DNA of 64,000 nt, taken from NCBI RefSeq assembly GCF_018100925.1, contig NZ_JAGJEH010000015.1:62001-126000 (forward strand). Reading direction: 5' to 3'. The translations under genes and the position numbers were made by a program. This document shows, piece after piece, positions 34,691 to 43,909 of this stretch. Position 1 is the first letter of the stretch. Each line of letters starts with the position of its first letter. A model generated the notes under the pieces. The model searched no databases and had not been told where the DNA came from. It saw nothing but the letters and a program-made list of their open reading frames with translations. The DNA is from Pseudoalteromonas luteoviolacea. Lineage in GTDB: Bacteria; Pseudomonadota; Gammaproteobacteria; Enterobacterales; Alteromonadaceae.

Positions 34691-35428
34691 ATGCAAAGTG
34701 AAATTGTGCTACTGCACGGTTGGGGAATGAATAAAGAAGTGTGGCAGCTTATTGGTGCTGCACTAAGTGACGCATTGGGAAAGCCTGTAAAAGCCCTTAA
34801 TTTACCCGGTTTTGGCGGAGAACCGATGCCTGCAGACGCGTATTCATTAGATGTGATAGTAAAGTCATTGTCTAATCGAATTCAGTCAAACAGTATTGTG
34901 ATTGGCTGGTCTTTGGGTGGTTTAGTGGCAACTAAATTAGCTACCTTATATCCAGAAAAAGTAGCCAGCCTCGTGCTAGTATCCTCAAATGCGCAGTTTT
35001 GCGAGAATGATGAATGGCCCGGTATTAAGGCGCAAGTTCTTGAGCAGTTTAAAGTACAGCTAGCAAAAAATAGCCGAAAAACAATAGAACGTTTTTTGGC
35101 GATACAAGCTATGGGTAGCGAACACGCCAAGGCAGATATCAAGCAACTGAAAGAGTTGTTGTTTTTGGCTCCTGAGCCGAATGATGCTGCACTCAGTGCA
35201 GGTTTAGACATTTTGCAAAACGTTGATCTAAGATCTGACTTTGCCAATCTGAAATGCCCGGTTTACGGTATTTTTGGTCGCTTAGATTCGTTAGTTCCTC
35301 AAAATGTTGCGGCTGAGCTTTCACTGATAAACCCGCAATTTAGCTATGAGATCTTACCAAAAGCATCTCACGCACCGTTTATTTCTCATCGAGATGATTT
35401 TATTAGTTACCTAAAATCAGTCCTTTAA
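34691..35428 (+). CDS. bioH: Pimeloyl-ACP methyl ester carboxylesterase BioH
   Basis: BioH removes the methyl group from pimeloyl-ACP methyl ester at the end of pimelate synthesis for biotin. The 245-residue alpha/beta hydrolase begins MQSEIVLLHGWGMNKEVWQL. It has the nucleophile Ser in VIGWSLGGLVATKLA, an Asp in FGRLDSLVP and His in LPKASHAPFISH. The GWGMN oxyanion loop and overall order match BioH. Its location divergent from comF is also common in gammaproteobacteria. Confidence 0.93.
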   Translation: MQSEIVLLHGWGMNKEVWQLIGAALSDALGKPVKALNLPGFGGEPMPADAYSLDVIVKSLSNRIQSNSIVIGWSLGGLVATKLATLYPEKVASLVLVSSNAQFCENDEWPGIKAQVLEQFKVQLAKNSRKTIERFLAIQAMGSEHAKADIKQLKELLFLAPEPNDAALSAGLDILQNVDLRSDFANLKCPVYGIFGRLDSLVPQNVAAELSLINPQFSYEILPKASHAPFISHRDDFISYLKSVL

Positions 35429-35445
35429 AATATATTCACCCGCAA

Positions 35446-35465
35446 GGCGGCAAAAAATTGCCGCC
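35446..35465 (+). terminator. Hairpin after bioH
   Basis: GGCGGCAA at 35446-35453 pairs with TTGCCGCC at 35458-35465 around an AAAA loop. The tail TACACTTTATTTT is only moderately T rich. It lies 18 bases after the bioH stop. Confidence 0.7.
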
Positions 35466-35531
35466 TACACTTTATTTTGAACATAATATGAGCAATAATT
35501 AGGTTAGTGAAAAAGTAATTTGGAGTCTATT

Positions 35532-35840
35532 ATGCCTATTGGAGACGTACTAAACGCAGGCGTTGAAGGTTTTAATCGTGCTCAACAAAATATTGAAAGA
35601 GCCTCTGCTGACATAAATCGTGCGACGATTGATCAGCAAAGTGATGAACAGTTGGCTCAGCAAAGGCAGCTTGAAGCAGCAAGACCTGAAGAGGCTGTTA
35701 CGGCACCTGTTTCTCAACCACCGAGAATTGATGAATCATTAGTCAACTTAAAGGTGGAGGAGTTCAATGCTAAAGCAAATGCGCAGACGATTCAAACTGC
35801 TGATGAAGTGCTAGGAACTTTGATTGATATTAAAGTGTAA
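35532..35840 (+). CDS. Small flagellar rod/hook-like protein
   Basis: A 102-residue protein that looks like a minimal member of the flagellar rod/hook axial family. The C-terminus, residues 69-102 (SLVNLKVEEFNAKANAQTIQ, then TADEVLGTLIDIKV), fits the Flg_bbr_C pattern 'LVxxxVxExxxxANxxxIxTADExLGTLLDI'. The N-terminus (VLNAGVEGFNRAQQNIERAS) resembles the rod N-terminal helix. The middle is Gln/Pro-rich and lacks the D1-D2 parts of true rod proteins. The ATG at 35532 has GGAG at 35522-35525; an upstream TTG is less likely. It is not in a flagellar cluster but next to a SprA-related gene 3 bases downstream, so the two are coexpressed. The function is unknown. Confidence 0.75.
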   Translation: MPIGDVLNAGVEGFNRAQQNIERASADINRATIDQQSDEQLAQQRQLEAARPEEAVTAPVSQPPRIDESLVNLKVEEFNAKANAQTIQTADEVLGTLIDIKV

Positions 35841-35842
35841 GT

Positions 35843-36751
35843 ATGAACATCGTCACGCCTCAACCGGCGATTAACCTCAATACCGCAAACGTCTACACGG
35901 AAACGGCTAGACGAGATAATCAGCTGCGTGAAGTGATCCCAAAGCCCGCAGCAGTCCCCCCGCCTGCGACGGAAAATAAAGCACTCCAAGACAATGACAA
36001 GTCTCGCACCGCAGAACATGACTCGCAAGACACATACGATGCAAACGGGCAACTTAAAGACAGCAAATCTATCAATGAACGTGGCGACGAGAAAGGCGAT
36101 GGGCAGAAAGAGAGCCAAGCTTCAGAAGAGGAACTTTCTGAACGTGAGCAAGCTCAACAGGAGCAGGACGAGCAACAATTAAAAGAGCTCAAAGATAGAG
36201 ATCGCGAAGTCAAACTTCATGAGCAGGCCCATGCAAGAGTTGGTGGTCAATATGCTGGTGCACCGAGTTACGAATATCAACGAGGTCCAGACGGTAACAA
36301 TTATGCCGTAGGCGGCCAAGTGATGATTGATGTGGCTCCTGTAGAAGGGGACCCACAGCAAACGATAGAAAAAATGCAAACTGTCAGAGCTGCCGCTTTG
36401 GCACCTGCTGAGCCTTCGGGAGCCGATAGAGCTATTGCTGCAGATGCAACCTCAAAAATAGCGACTGCACAGGCGGAGTTGGCAAAAAAATCTATCAGTG
36501 GCTCAGAAGAAGACAAAGCCTCGAGCGGGGTGCAAAAATTTCAAAATAGACGTTTGACCCAAGAAGGTGCAGCGCAGTCAGAACAGCCGGTATTGGAAAG
36601 AGCGAGATTGCAACAGGAAGCCGATCCATTTGCAGTTGCATTACCGATCGAGAGAGATCCTGAAATAGAGTCTAGAGCCCTGAGAATTGAAGGCTTTTAT
36701 GGACAAATCACCAAACCCAATGAAGACGCACAGCTTTCAGTGACAGTATAA
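35843..36751 (+). CDS. SprA-related family putative metalloprotease
   Basis: A 302-residue protein with a disordered, charged N-terminal 115 residues (Asp/Glu/Gln/Lys-rich) followed by a conserved domain. The domain opens KDREVKLHEQAHARVGGQYA (HExxH-like motif, His126 to His130). It continues with the family's SYEYQRGPDGNNYAVGGQV and APAEPSGADRAIAADATSKI segments. This is the SprA-related (PF12118-type) putative metalloprotease family, whose substrate is unknown. It has no signal peptide. It shares a unit with the rod-like gene upstream and ends before a bidirectional terminator. Confidence 0.88.
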   Translation: MNIVTPQPAINLNTANVYTETARRDNQLREVIPKPAAVPPPATENKALQDNDKSRTAEHDSQDTYDANGQLKDSKSINERGDEKGDGQKESQASEEELSEREQAQQEQDEQQLKELKDRDREVKLHEQAHARVGGQYAGAPSYEYQRGPDGNNYAVGGQVMIDVAPVEGDPQQTIEKMQTVRAAALAPAEPSGADRAIAADATSKIATAQAELAKKSISGSEEDKASSGVQKFQNRRLTQEGAAQSEQPVLERARLQQEADPFAVALPIERDPEIESRALRIEGFYGQITKPNEDAQLSVTV

Positions 36752-36773
36752 AGTGAGAATGTTTTTAATAGAA

Positions 36774-36802
36774 AAAGGAAGGGTTAACCCTTCCTTTTTT
36801 TG
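36774..36802. terminator. Bidirectional rho-independent terminator
   Basis: AAAAAGGAAGGG and CCCTTCCTTTTTT around a short TTAA centre form a strong stem between the SprA-related gene and the convergent tex gene, with A and T runs on both sides. Confidence 0.9.
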
Positions 36803-36813
36803 TTGGATAATAG

Positions 36814-39147
36814 TTACTTTTTCAATTTGGCGAACGCTTCAGCAAATGCATTACCCATAGCTGCATTGCCCTGATCGCGGCGGTTGCCTTTTGAGTTGTC
36901 GCGACGTTCAGGTTTACGGTTATGGTTTTGACCTGCTTTTTGCTGTGGCTTATTTTTATGCCCCTCAGCTTGTGACGGAGTGGCATCATTTAAGCGCATG
37001 GTAAAGCTAATGCGTTTTCTGTCTACATCTACTTCAATGACTTTTACTTTCACAATGTCGCCAGCTTTGACTACCTCACGAGGATCTGAAATAAACTTGT
37101 CGGTGATTGCTGAAATGTGAACAAGACCATCTTGGTGAACACCGACATCAACAAAGGCACCAAAGTTGGCAACGTTAGAGACTACGCCTTCAAGCACCAT
37201 TCCAACTTTTAAATCAGATATTTTTTCCACACCTGCTTTAAATTGGGCGGTTTTAAACTCAGGTCGAGGATCTCGGCCTGGCTTATCTAGCTCAGCAATA
37301 ATGTCAGTAACGGTAGGTAAGCCAAACTTTTCATCAACATAATCATTCGGAGTTAACTTTTTGAGTACGTCACTATTGCCTATTAAGCTCTGTAGCTCCA
37401 AACCGTTAGATTTAGATATTTGCTTAACCACTGGGTAAGCCTCTGGGTGAACCGCTGAAGCATCAAGTGGATCATCGCCATCTTGAATACGCAAGAAACC
37501 AGCTGCTTGTTCAAATGCTTTTGGACCTAAGCGCTCGACTTTTTTCAGCTGCTTTCGGTTGGCAAAAGATCCATTACTGTCTCGGTATTTGACGATATTG
37601 CTCGCCAAAGTTTTATTGAGTCCAGATACACGAGTGAGTAGAGGCACAGATGCTGTGTTAACATCAACGCCGACAGAGTTAACACAATCCTCTACTACAG
37701 CTGTAAGGGTTTGACCAAGCTGGCTTTGCGATACATCGTGCTGATATTGGCCGACACCGATTGATTTAGGTTCAATTTTAACGAGTTCGGCAAGTGGATC
37801 TTGTAATCGTCTAGCGATAGATACAGCACCGCGCAGTGAAACATCGAGCTCAGGGAATTCATTTGCAGCAAACTCTGATGCTGAATAGACAGATGCGCCA
37901 GCTTCACTGACCATGATTTTCGTTAAATTTAGATCCGAAGCTGCTTTTTGTACTTCGCCAGCAAGTTTATCGGTTTCTCGTGACGCAGTTCCATTACCAA
38001 TGGCAATCAGTTGGACTTTGTGTTGGCGAGATAATTGCTCAATTGTGCGAATTGATTTTTCCCAATGGTTTTGGGGCGCATGTGGATAAATCGTGGTTGT
38101 AGAAAGTAATTTACCAGTCGAATCTACAATCGCGATCTTACAGCCAGTTCGCAAACCTGGATCAATACCCATGGTTACTTTCGGCCCAGCAGGCGCGGCC
38201 ATTAACAGGTCTTGCAGGTTTTTAGCGAATACATCTATCGCACCACTTTCTGCTTTTTCTCTCAAAGAACCTAAGAACTCATTTTCAAGGTGTAGAGCTA
38301 ATTTGATTTTCCAAGCCCATTGTACAACGACCATCAACCAATCACTGGCTTTGGCACCTTGTACTTTCAACCCATAATGATCTGCAATCATTTGAGCACA
38401 ATATTGTTGATGATCTTGTGCCTCTGGCTCAGGGTTAATGGTTAATTGCAAAATACCTTCGTTTCGCGCTCTGAGCATGGCCAATGCGCGGTGCGAAGGT
38501 ACTTTTGAAAGTGCTTCGTTATGCTCAAAATAGTCTCTGTATTTATTGCCCGCTTCTTCTTGCCCTTTAACCACGCGACTTTGCAATTGAGCATTGTCAG
38601 TGATGTGTTTTCTGAATTTAGCAAGTAACTTGGCATCTTCAGCAAAACGTTCCATTAAAATAAACTTAGCGCCTTCAAGTACGCTTTTTACATCGGTAAA
38701 TCCGGCATCAGCATTGGTGAAGTCTTCTGCCATTTGCTCTGGCGATAAATTCGGATCCGCAAAAAGTTGATCGGCTAGCGGCTCTAAACCAGCTTCTATT
38801 GCAATTTGACCTTTGGTTCTGCGCTTCGGCTTATAGGGTAAATATAGGTCTTCAAGCTCAGTTTTACTGTTGGCTTGTGCAATATCACTGGCGAGTTGTG
38901 TTGACAGTTTGCCCTGCTCTTCGATTGTTTTGATGATAAATGAACGTCTTTCTTCTAATTCTCTTAAATATGAAAGGCGTTGCTCCAAAAGGCGCAGTTG
39001 AGAGTCATCTAAGCCACCAGTGGCTTCTTTACGATAACGGGCGATAAAGGGAACTGTTGCGCCCTCATCTAACAATGTGGTGGCTGCCAGCACTTGCTGT
39101 TCTGAGGCATTTAGCTCTTGGGCTAAACGAGCTGAGATGTTGCTCAT
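36814..39147 (-). CDS. tex: Tex/YhgF RNA-binding transcription accessory protein
   Basis: Tex is a large conserved RNA-binding protein linked to transcription and stress tolerance. The 777-residue protein shows the N-terminal helical domain (TVPFIARYRKEATGGLDDSQ), the RNase H-like YqgF domain (MGIDPGLRTGCKIAIVDSTG) and helix-hairpin-helix segments. The S1 RNA-binding domain near the C-terminus (GMVLEGVVSNVANFGAFVDV followed by GVHQDGLVHIS) is also clear. A basic Asn/Gln/Arg-rich tail (residues 725-765) follows. greB lies upstream in the same direction. Confidence 0.96.
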   Translation of the reverse strand: MSNISARLAQELNASEQQVLAATTLLDEGATVPFIARYRKEATGGLDDSQLRLLEQRLSYLRELEERRSFIIKTIEEQGKLSTQLASDIAQANSKTELEDLYLPYKPKRRTKGQIAIEAGLEPLADQLFADPNLSPEQMAEDFTNADAGFTDVKSVLEGAKFILMERFAEDAKLLAKFRKHITDNAQLQSRVVKGQEEAGNKYRDYFEHNEALSKVPSHRALAMLRARNEGILQLTINPEPEAQDHQQYCAQMIADHYGLKVQGAKASDWLMVVVQWAWKIKLALHLENEFLGSLREKAESGAIDVFAKNLQDLLMAAPAGPKVTMGIDPGLRTGCKIAIVDSTGKLLSTTTIYPHAPQNHWEKSIRTIEQLSRQHKVQLIAIGNGTASRETDKLAGEVQKAASDLNLTKIMVSEAGASVYSASEFAANEFPELDVSLRGAVSIARRLQDPLAELVKIEPKSIGVGQYQHDVSQSQLGQTLTAVVEDCVNSVGVDVNTASVPLLTRVSGLNKTLASNIVKYRDSNGSFANRKQLKKVERLGPKAFEQAAGFLRIQDGDDPLDASAVHPEAYPVVKQISKSNGLELQSLIGNSDVLKKLTPNDYVDEKFGLPTVTDIIAELDKPGRDPRPEFKTAQFKAGVEKISDLKVGMVLEGVVSNVANFGAFVDVGVHQDGLVHISAITDKFISDPREVVKAGDIVKVKVIEVDVDRKRISFTMRLNDATPSQAEGHKNKPQQKAGQNHNRKPERRDNSKGNRRDQGNAAMGNAFAEAFAKLKK

Positions 39148-39232
39148 GCAAAATCCTTATAAAGTTCAATTAGCTACGCTAAAAAATCTATTAAGCGTTG
39201 GGGGTTATCATACCATATTAGTGGTAAATTTA

Positions 39233-39706
39233 TCAGGCCTGATATTCGATTCTATTGATATACCATTGTGCATCACCTTGAGGTGTTTTCACCATGAAAT
39301 CATCATCGACTGATTTTCCGAGTAAAGCTCTGGCCATTGGCGAATCTATAGAAATATAGTCATTGCGCTCGTAAATTTCATCTGGCCCAACGATCCTGAA
39401 AAACTTAGTTTCCCCCTCGTCATTTTCTATTTCGACCCAAGCACCAAAATAGACTTTGCCAGCTTGTTGTGGGTCATATTCAATTACTTTTAAATCAGGT
39501 AAGCGTTTGCGTAAATATCTAACACGTCGATCTATCTGCCTAAGCAAGCGTTTGTTAAAGGTATAGTCGGCATTTTCGGAGCGATCTCCGAGACTGGCGG
39601 CCCAATTGACAATCTTTGTTATTTCAGGACGCTTTTCAAACCATAGGTGGTCGTGCTCTTGCTGCAGTTTTCGATACCCTTCGGGCGTAATTAAGTTTGT
39701 TTTCAT
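39233..39706 (-). CDS. greB: Transcription elongation factor GreB
   Basis: GreB rescues backtracked RNA polymerase by stimulating transcript cleavage. The 157-residue protein begins MKTNLITPEGYRKLQQEHDH. It has the tip of the coiled coil NWAASLGDRSENADYTFNKR with the acidic D-x-x-E-N-A-D motif, and ends in the FKBP-like domain (SIDSPMARALLGKSVDDD). The basic surface typical of GreB over GreA (RRVRYLRKRLPDLKV) supports the choice. It is followed 85 bases later by tex and is divergent from ompR. Confidence 0.95.
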   Translation of the reverse strand: MKTNLITPEGYRKLQQEHDHLWFEKRPEITKIVNWAASLGDRSENADYTFNKRLLRQIDRRVRYLRKRLPDLKVIEYDPQQAGKVYFGAWVEIENDEGETKFFRIVGPDEIYERNDYISIDSPMARALLGKSVDDDFMVKTPQGDAQWYINRIEYQA

Positions 39707-39855
39707 AATGCAATATATCGGAAAAACCTATATAAGGTACGCGTGTTTAGATAACTGTAACGTTCAGTAACAATCTTATCAGTATGTTATGGTGTCTAAG
39801 GAGCTAAATTTCAATTATATTTAACCAATAGTTCAGTGATAACAAGAAGAATTCG

Positions 39856-40575
39856 ATGGGAAATGAAACAACAAAAGTACTAGTCGTGGACGATGATATG
39901 AGATTACGCAGCTTACTAGAGCGTTATCTTGTTGAGCAAGGTTTTATTGTCCGAAGCGCTGCAAATGCCGAGCAGATGGACAGGTTACTGGAAAGAGAAA
40001 ATTTTCACTTAATGGTTTTAGACCTCATGTTGCCAGGAGAAGACGGACTTTCTATTTGTCGCCGCCTCAGACAAAAAGAGAATGAAATTCCTATAGTCAT
40101 GTTGACTGCCAAAGGGGATGAAGTAGACCGTATTATCGGCTTAGAGTTGGGGGCTGATGACTATCTACCAAAACCTTTCAACCCGAGAGAATTATTGGCC
40201 CGCATCAAGGCAGTTTTACGAAGAAAAACGAAAGAAGTACCCGGTGCGCCTGCCGCGGAAGAAAACGAAGTTGAATTTGGCATATTTAAATTGAACTTGG
40301 CCACCCGTGAAATGCAAAAAGGGGACGAAACGATTGCGCTTACCAGTGGTGAGTTTGCTGTATTAAAAGCATTGGTCAGTCACCCTAGGGAACCTCTGAG
40401 CCGAGACAAACTAATGAATTTAGCACGTGGTCGTGACTATAGTGCATTGGAGCGGAGTATCGATGTACAAGTCTCCCGACTGCGCAGAATGATAGAAGAA
40501 GATGCATCAAACCCAAGGTATATACAAACGGTTTGGGGACTTGGATATGTGTTTGTGCCTGATGGCGAAAAGTAA
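39856..40575 (+). CDS. ompR: Response regulator OmpR
   Basis: OmpR is the response regulator of osmotic porin control. The 239-residue protein has a receiver (VLVVDDDMRLRSLLERYL, phospho-Asp56 in MVLDLMLPGEDG, VMLTAKGDE, PKPFNPRELLARIKAVLRR). A winged-helix domain follows, with RDKLMNLARGRDYSALERSI, DVQVSRLRRMIEEDASNPRY and IQTVWGLGYVFVPDG, very like enteric OmpR. envZ overlaps by TAATG. The greB gene is divergent, with 149 bases between. Confidence 0.96.
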   Translation: MGNETTKVLVVDDDMRLRSLLERYLVEQGFIVRSAANAEQMDRLLERENFHLMVLDLMLPGEDGLSICRRLRQKENEIPIVMLTAKGDEVDRIIGLELGADDYLPKPFNPRELLARIKAVLRRKTKEVPGAPAAEENEVEFGIFKLNLATREMQKGDETIALTSGEFAVLKALVSHPREPLSRDKLMNLARGRDYSALERSIDVQVSRLRRMIEEDASNPRYIQTVWGLGYVFVPDGEK

Positions 40576-41879
40576 TGAGCATTTTTCCTCGTAGTGCTTT
40601 TGGTCAGACTGTTTTTTTTGTTGCGGCATTGCTATTAATCAATCAGATTGTCTCTTATATTACGGTGACACTGTATGTGTTTAAACCGACTTTTGAGCAA
40701 GTAAATTTGATGCTTGCCAAGCAGGTCAAAACGGTGTTTATTGACTGGGAAGAGGGAGTTGAAGTCGACACTGCGTTATCGAATAAATTTTTTGAGATAA
40801 CGGGGATCGATGTCATGACGCAAAAAGAGGCTTATCGAAATGGTTTGGGGCAAGCGCGTGAGTACAGTTTGCTCTCTCGTAGCATGTCAGAACAACTAAA
40901 TGGTTCAGCACGCGTGCGGATCAGTCAAGGAGATCCTATCGTTTATTGGGTTGAAGCTCCTCAGGCTCCTGGGTATTGGGTTCGAGTCCCGTTGACAGGG
41001 TTTTCTGAGACCAAGCTAGAGTTTTTGGTGTTCTACTTATCTAGCATTGGTTTTTTAAGTGTTTTAGGTGGGTGGCTTTTTGCTCGGCATTTAAATAGAC
41101 CCCTGCGAGCTCTGCAAACCGCAGCAAGTAGAGTTGGGGTTGGTGATTTTTCGACCCGGCTTGTTGAGCAGGGATCTACAGAGGTTATTGAGGTCACAAA
41201 GGCGTTTAACCAAATGTCAAAGGGGATAGCTGAATTAGAAAGTGATAGACGGCTTCTAATGGCGGGTGTCTCTCATGATTTGCGCACACCTTTAACTCGG
41301 ATCAGATTAGCAACGGAAATGATGTCTGATGAGGATGAATATCTCAAAGAGGGCATTATTGACGATATTGAAGATATGAACGCGATTATTGATCAGTTTA
41401 TTGAATATCTTCGACACCATAGTAGTGGTGAAATGCACTTAGAAAACGTCAATACTTTGGTGGAAGAGGTGGTCCATGCGGAGCAGCAACATAAGCGGGT
41501 GATCAACCTGTGCTTAGCAGAGGGTACTCCTTGGGTTGTGGCTAATCACGTCGCTTTAAAGCGTGTATTAACGAATATGATTGAAAACGCCATCAAGTAT
41601 TCAGAAGGTGAAATTGACGTCCACACTGAGTTAGACCCCAAAAATAAAGTGATGGTTATCCAAGTGAAAGATAGGGGACCGGGGATCCCTGAGTCTGAGC
41701 TAGAATCCGTATTTGAACCGTTTAAGCAGGGCGATCAAGCTAGAGGCTCAGATGGTAGCGGATTAGGTTTGGCAATTATCAAACGAATTGTTGCAACACA
41801 TGGCGGCAAAGTTTCTTTGAGAAACCGGGCCGAAGGAGGGTTGTCTGCAGAAGTTGCCCTACCACTCGCTAAAAAGTAA
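40575..41879 (+). CDS. envZ: Osmosensor histidine kinase EnvZ
   Basis: EnvZ phosphorylates and dephosphorylates OmpR. The 434-residue protein has two spans (about 12-34 and 150-170) with a periplasmic domain between. The HAMP region has GDFSTRLVEQGSTEVIEVTK, the H-box is AGVSHDLRTPLTRIRLATEM with His234, and the kinase has the N-box MIENAIKYSEGE, DRGPGIPESE and GSGLGLAIIKRI. The periplasmic part is similar in size to that of E. coli. It is cotranscribed with ompR. Confidence 0.95.
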   Translation: MSIFPRSAFGQTVFFVAALLLINQIVSYITVTLYVFKPTFEQVNLMLAKQVKTVFIDWEEGVEVDTALSNKFFEITGIDVMTQKEAYRNGLGQAREYSLLSRSMSEQLNGSARVRISQGDPIVYWVEAPQAPGYWVRVPLTGFSETKLEFLVFYLSSIGFLSVLGGWLFARHLNRPLRALQTAASRVGVGDFSTRLVEQGSTEVIEVTKAFNQMSKGIAELESDRRLLMAGVSHDLRTPLTRIRLATEMMSDEDEYLKEGIIDDIEDMNAIIDQFIEYLRHHSSGEMHLENVNTLVEEVVHAEQQHKRVINLCLAEGTPWVVANHVALKRVLTNMIENAIKYSEGEIDVHTELDPKNKVMVIQVKDRGPGIPESELESVFEPFKQGDQARGSDGSGLGLAIIKRIVATHGGKVSLRNRAEGGLSAEVALPLAKK

Positions 41880-41898
41880 TTTAATTTTTCTATCATAT

Positions 41899-41920
41899 AG
41901 CTTGGTATTTTGCCAAGCTT
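41899..41920 (+). terminator. Hairpin after envZ
   Basis: AGCTTGG and CCAAGCT around a short AT-rich loop lie 20 bases after the envZ stop. The tail is ACCCCCC and not T, so it would be a weak intrinsic terminator or an RNA 3'-end hairpin. Confidence 0.55.
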
Positions 41921-42174
41921 ACCCCCCTTGAATCACACGTATATCAAACAACACAGTCATGCTGAGTGTAAAACTAAGCGCTTTGTAGAGCAGTTCTTCA
42001 CTGATAGCAATACCGAATGTCAATTTTAACTGCCCCCAATGGTTTGCAGTAGCGTGGAGTGCTCAACGTCAAAGCATTTAATTACTGAGAGAGGAGAGAT
42101 GAACGCGACAGTTTCATTACTTAATTTGCTTCTTAATGGTGCAATGCCTTAGCCAATTACCAAGCTGCGGACAT
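41921..42174. other. Noncoding stretch between envZ and the pckA terminator
   Basis: No conserved gene is recognisable. A 17-codon open frame at 42099-42152 (product begins MNATVSLLNL and ends LLNGAMP) has an unusually good GAGAGGAGAG ribosome site immediately upstream. I cannot support it as a gene on this alone. The rest is unremarkable sequence with no terminator-like or repeat structure. Confidence 0.4.
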
Positions 42175-42198
42175 AAAAAAACGCCCAACGAGGGGCGC
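42175..42198 (-). terminator. Rho-independent terminator of pckA
   Basis: On the minus strand CGCCC/GGGCG (42182-42186 with 42193-42197) forms a stem followed by a run of seven T (forward A run at 42174-42181). It is 25 bases beyond the pckA stop. Confidence 0.85.
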
Positions 42199-42222
42199 CT
42201 TTGATAAAGGAAAAGGTAATGC

Positions 42223-43761
42223 TTAACCGCGAGGACCAGCTGACTTGATTGCGTCAGATACGTCGTATTTCTCGAAGTTAGCTTTAAAGTCTGCCGCTAG
42301 TTTAGCCGCGTACTCTGCATACTTGTCTTTATCTTCCCATGTATTGACAGGGTTAAGTAGTTTTTCATCTACACCTTCAACAGCAACAGGAATATCTAAG
42401 TTAAGTGCTTCGATGTGTTGTGTTTCAACACCTTCTAGCGTGTCATTAACGATTGCGTCGATAACTGCACGTGTCGTAGGGATATCAAAACGCTTACCTA
42501 CACCGTAAGGACCACCAGTCCAGCCAGTATTTACAAGGTATACTTTTGCTCCAAACTCACGAACACGCTTCATCAGAAGCTCGGCATAAACACCTGCTGG
42601 ACGTGGGAAGAATGGCGCACCAAAACACGTAGAGAATGTAGATTCGATATCAGATGTTGAACCAATTTCTGTTGAACCAACTTTTGCAGTGTAACCACTT
42701 AGGAAATGGTAAGCTGCTGCTTCTTCTGACAGGATAGATACTGGAGGCAGTACACCACTTACGTCACAAGTTAGGAAAACAACTGCGCGAGGCTCGCCTG
42801 CACGGTTTTCAACTTTACGCTTCTCAACGTGCTCTAATGGGTAAGCTGCACGTGTGTTCTGTGTAAGGCTTGTATCGGCAAAATCAGGTACACGATTTTC
42901 ATCAAGTACAACGTTTTCCAAAATTGTACCAAACTTAATGGCGTTCCAGATTACAGGTTCATTCTTTTTAGATAGGTCGATACATTTTGCATAACAACCG
43001 CCTTCAATATTGAAAACGCTGCCAGGTGCCCAGCCATGCTCATCATCACCGATAAGGAAACGTTTAGGGTCTGCAGAAAGTGTAGTTTTACCAGTACCTG
43101 ATAAACCAAAGAACAATGTCGTGTCGCCTTGCTCACCAACGTTTGCACTACAGTGCATAGGTAAAACACCTTTTGCTGGTAACAAGAAGTTCTGAACAGA
43201 GAACATCGACTTTTTCATTTCACCGGCGTAATGCATACCTGCGATTAGCACTTTGCGCTCTGCAAAGTTGATAATAACTGTACCGTCACTGTTTGTGCCA
43301 TCACGCTCAGGGTCACATACAAATGAAGGAACATTCATTACCTGCCATTGGGGTAAATCAGCTGCATTGTATTTGCTAGGTTCGATAAACATGTTTTTAG
43401 CAAAAATATGATGCCAAGCAGTTTCAGTCGTAACGACTACTGGTAAATAGTGCTCAGGATCTGAACCAACTTCTAAGTGAGAGACAAAGTGGTCGTTGCT
43501 GTGTACGTGTGCTTCTACACGAGCCCAAAGAGCATCAAATTTTTCGGCATCGAATGGACGGTTTACGTTACCCCATTGGATGTCATTTTGAGTGCTTGGC
43601 TCTTGAACGATAAAGCGATCGTTAGGAGAGCGACCTGTACGGCGGCCTGTTTTTGCTACAAAAGCTCCATTCGCTGCTAAAGTCCCTTCACCACGCGAGA
43701 TAGCGTGTTCGACAAGTTCAGCTGCAGTTAAATCGACAAAACGAGTAGCGCTTGAAGTCAT
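42223..43761 (-). CDS. pckA: Phosphoenolpyruvate carboxykinase (ATP)
   Basis: PckA converts oxaloacetate and ATP to phosphoenolpyruvate, the entry to gluconeogenesis. The 512-residue protein shows the substrate and nucleotide signature GLSGTGKTTLSADPKRFLIG (Walker A), the metal region GDDEHGWAPGSVFNIEGGCY, YPLEHVEKRK, and the C-terminal TGWTGGPYGVGKRF. The N-terminal TGRRTGRSPNDRFIVQEPS is also conserved. It is somewhat shorter at the N-terminus than the E. coli enzyme. The gene is monocistronic, and a striking operator-like inverted repeat lies upstream at 43910-43959. Confidence 0.97.
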   Translation of the reverse strand: MTSSATRFVDLTAAELVEHAISRGEGTLAANGAFVAKTGRRTGRSPNDRFIVQEPSTQNDIQWGNVNRPFDAEKFDALWARVEAHVHSNDHFVSHLEVGSDPEHYLPVVVTTETAWHHIFAKNMFIEPSKYNAADLPQWQVMNVPSFVCDPERDGTNSDGTVIINFAERKVLIAGMHYAGEMKKSMFSVQNFLLPAKGVLPMHCSANVGEQGDTTLFFGLSGTGKTTLSADPKRFLIGDDEHGWAPGSVFNIEGGCYAKCIDLSKKNEPVIWNAIKFGTILENVVLDENRVPDFADTSLTQNTRAAYPLEHVEKRKVENRAGEPRAVVFLTCDVSGVLPPVSILSEEAAAYHFLSGYTAKVGSTEIGSTSDIESTFSTCFGAPFFPRPAGVYAELLMKRVREFGAKVYLVNTGWTGGPYGVGKRFDIPTTRAVIDAIVNDTLEGVETQHIEALNLDIPVAVEGVDEKLLNPVNTWEDKDKYAEYAAKLAADFKANFEKYDVSDAIKSAGPRG

Positions 43762-43909
43762 GTTTATACCTAAATGTGAGAATTGAACGGGATAGCTCTG
43801 GTTATTAAGTACCTAAAGCTTGAATTCATACTAACAGAAGCATTTGAGATATTCGAGCCCTAAAGGGGGCAGAAATTGCAATTTTTTGACAAAAAAACTG
43901 AATAATTTC

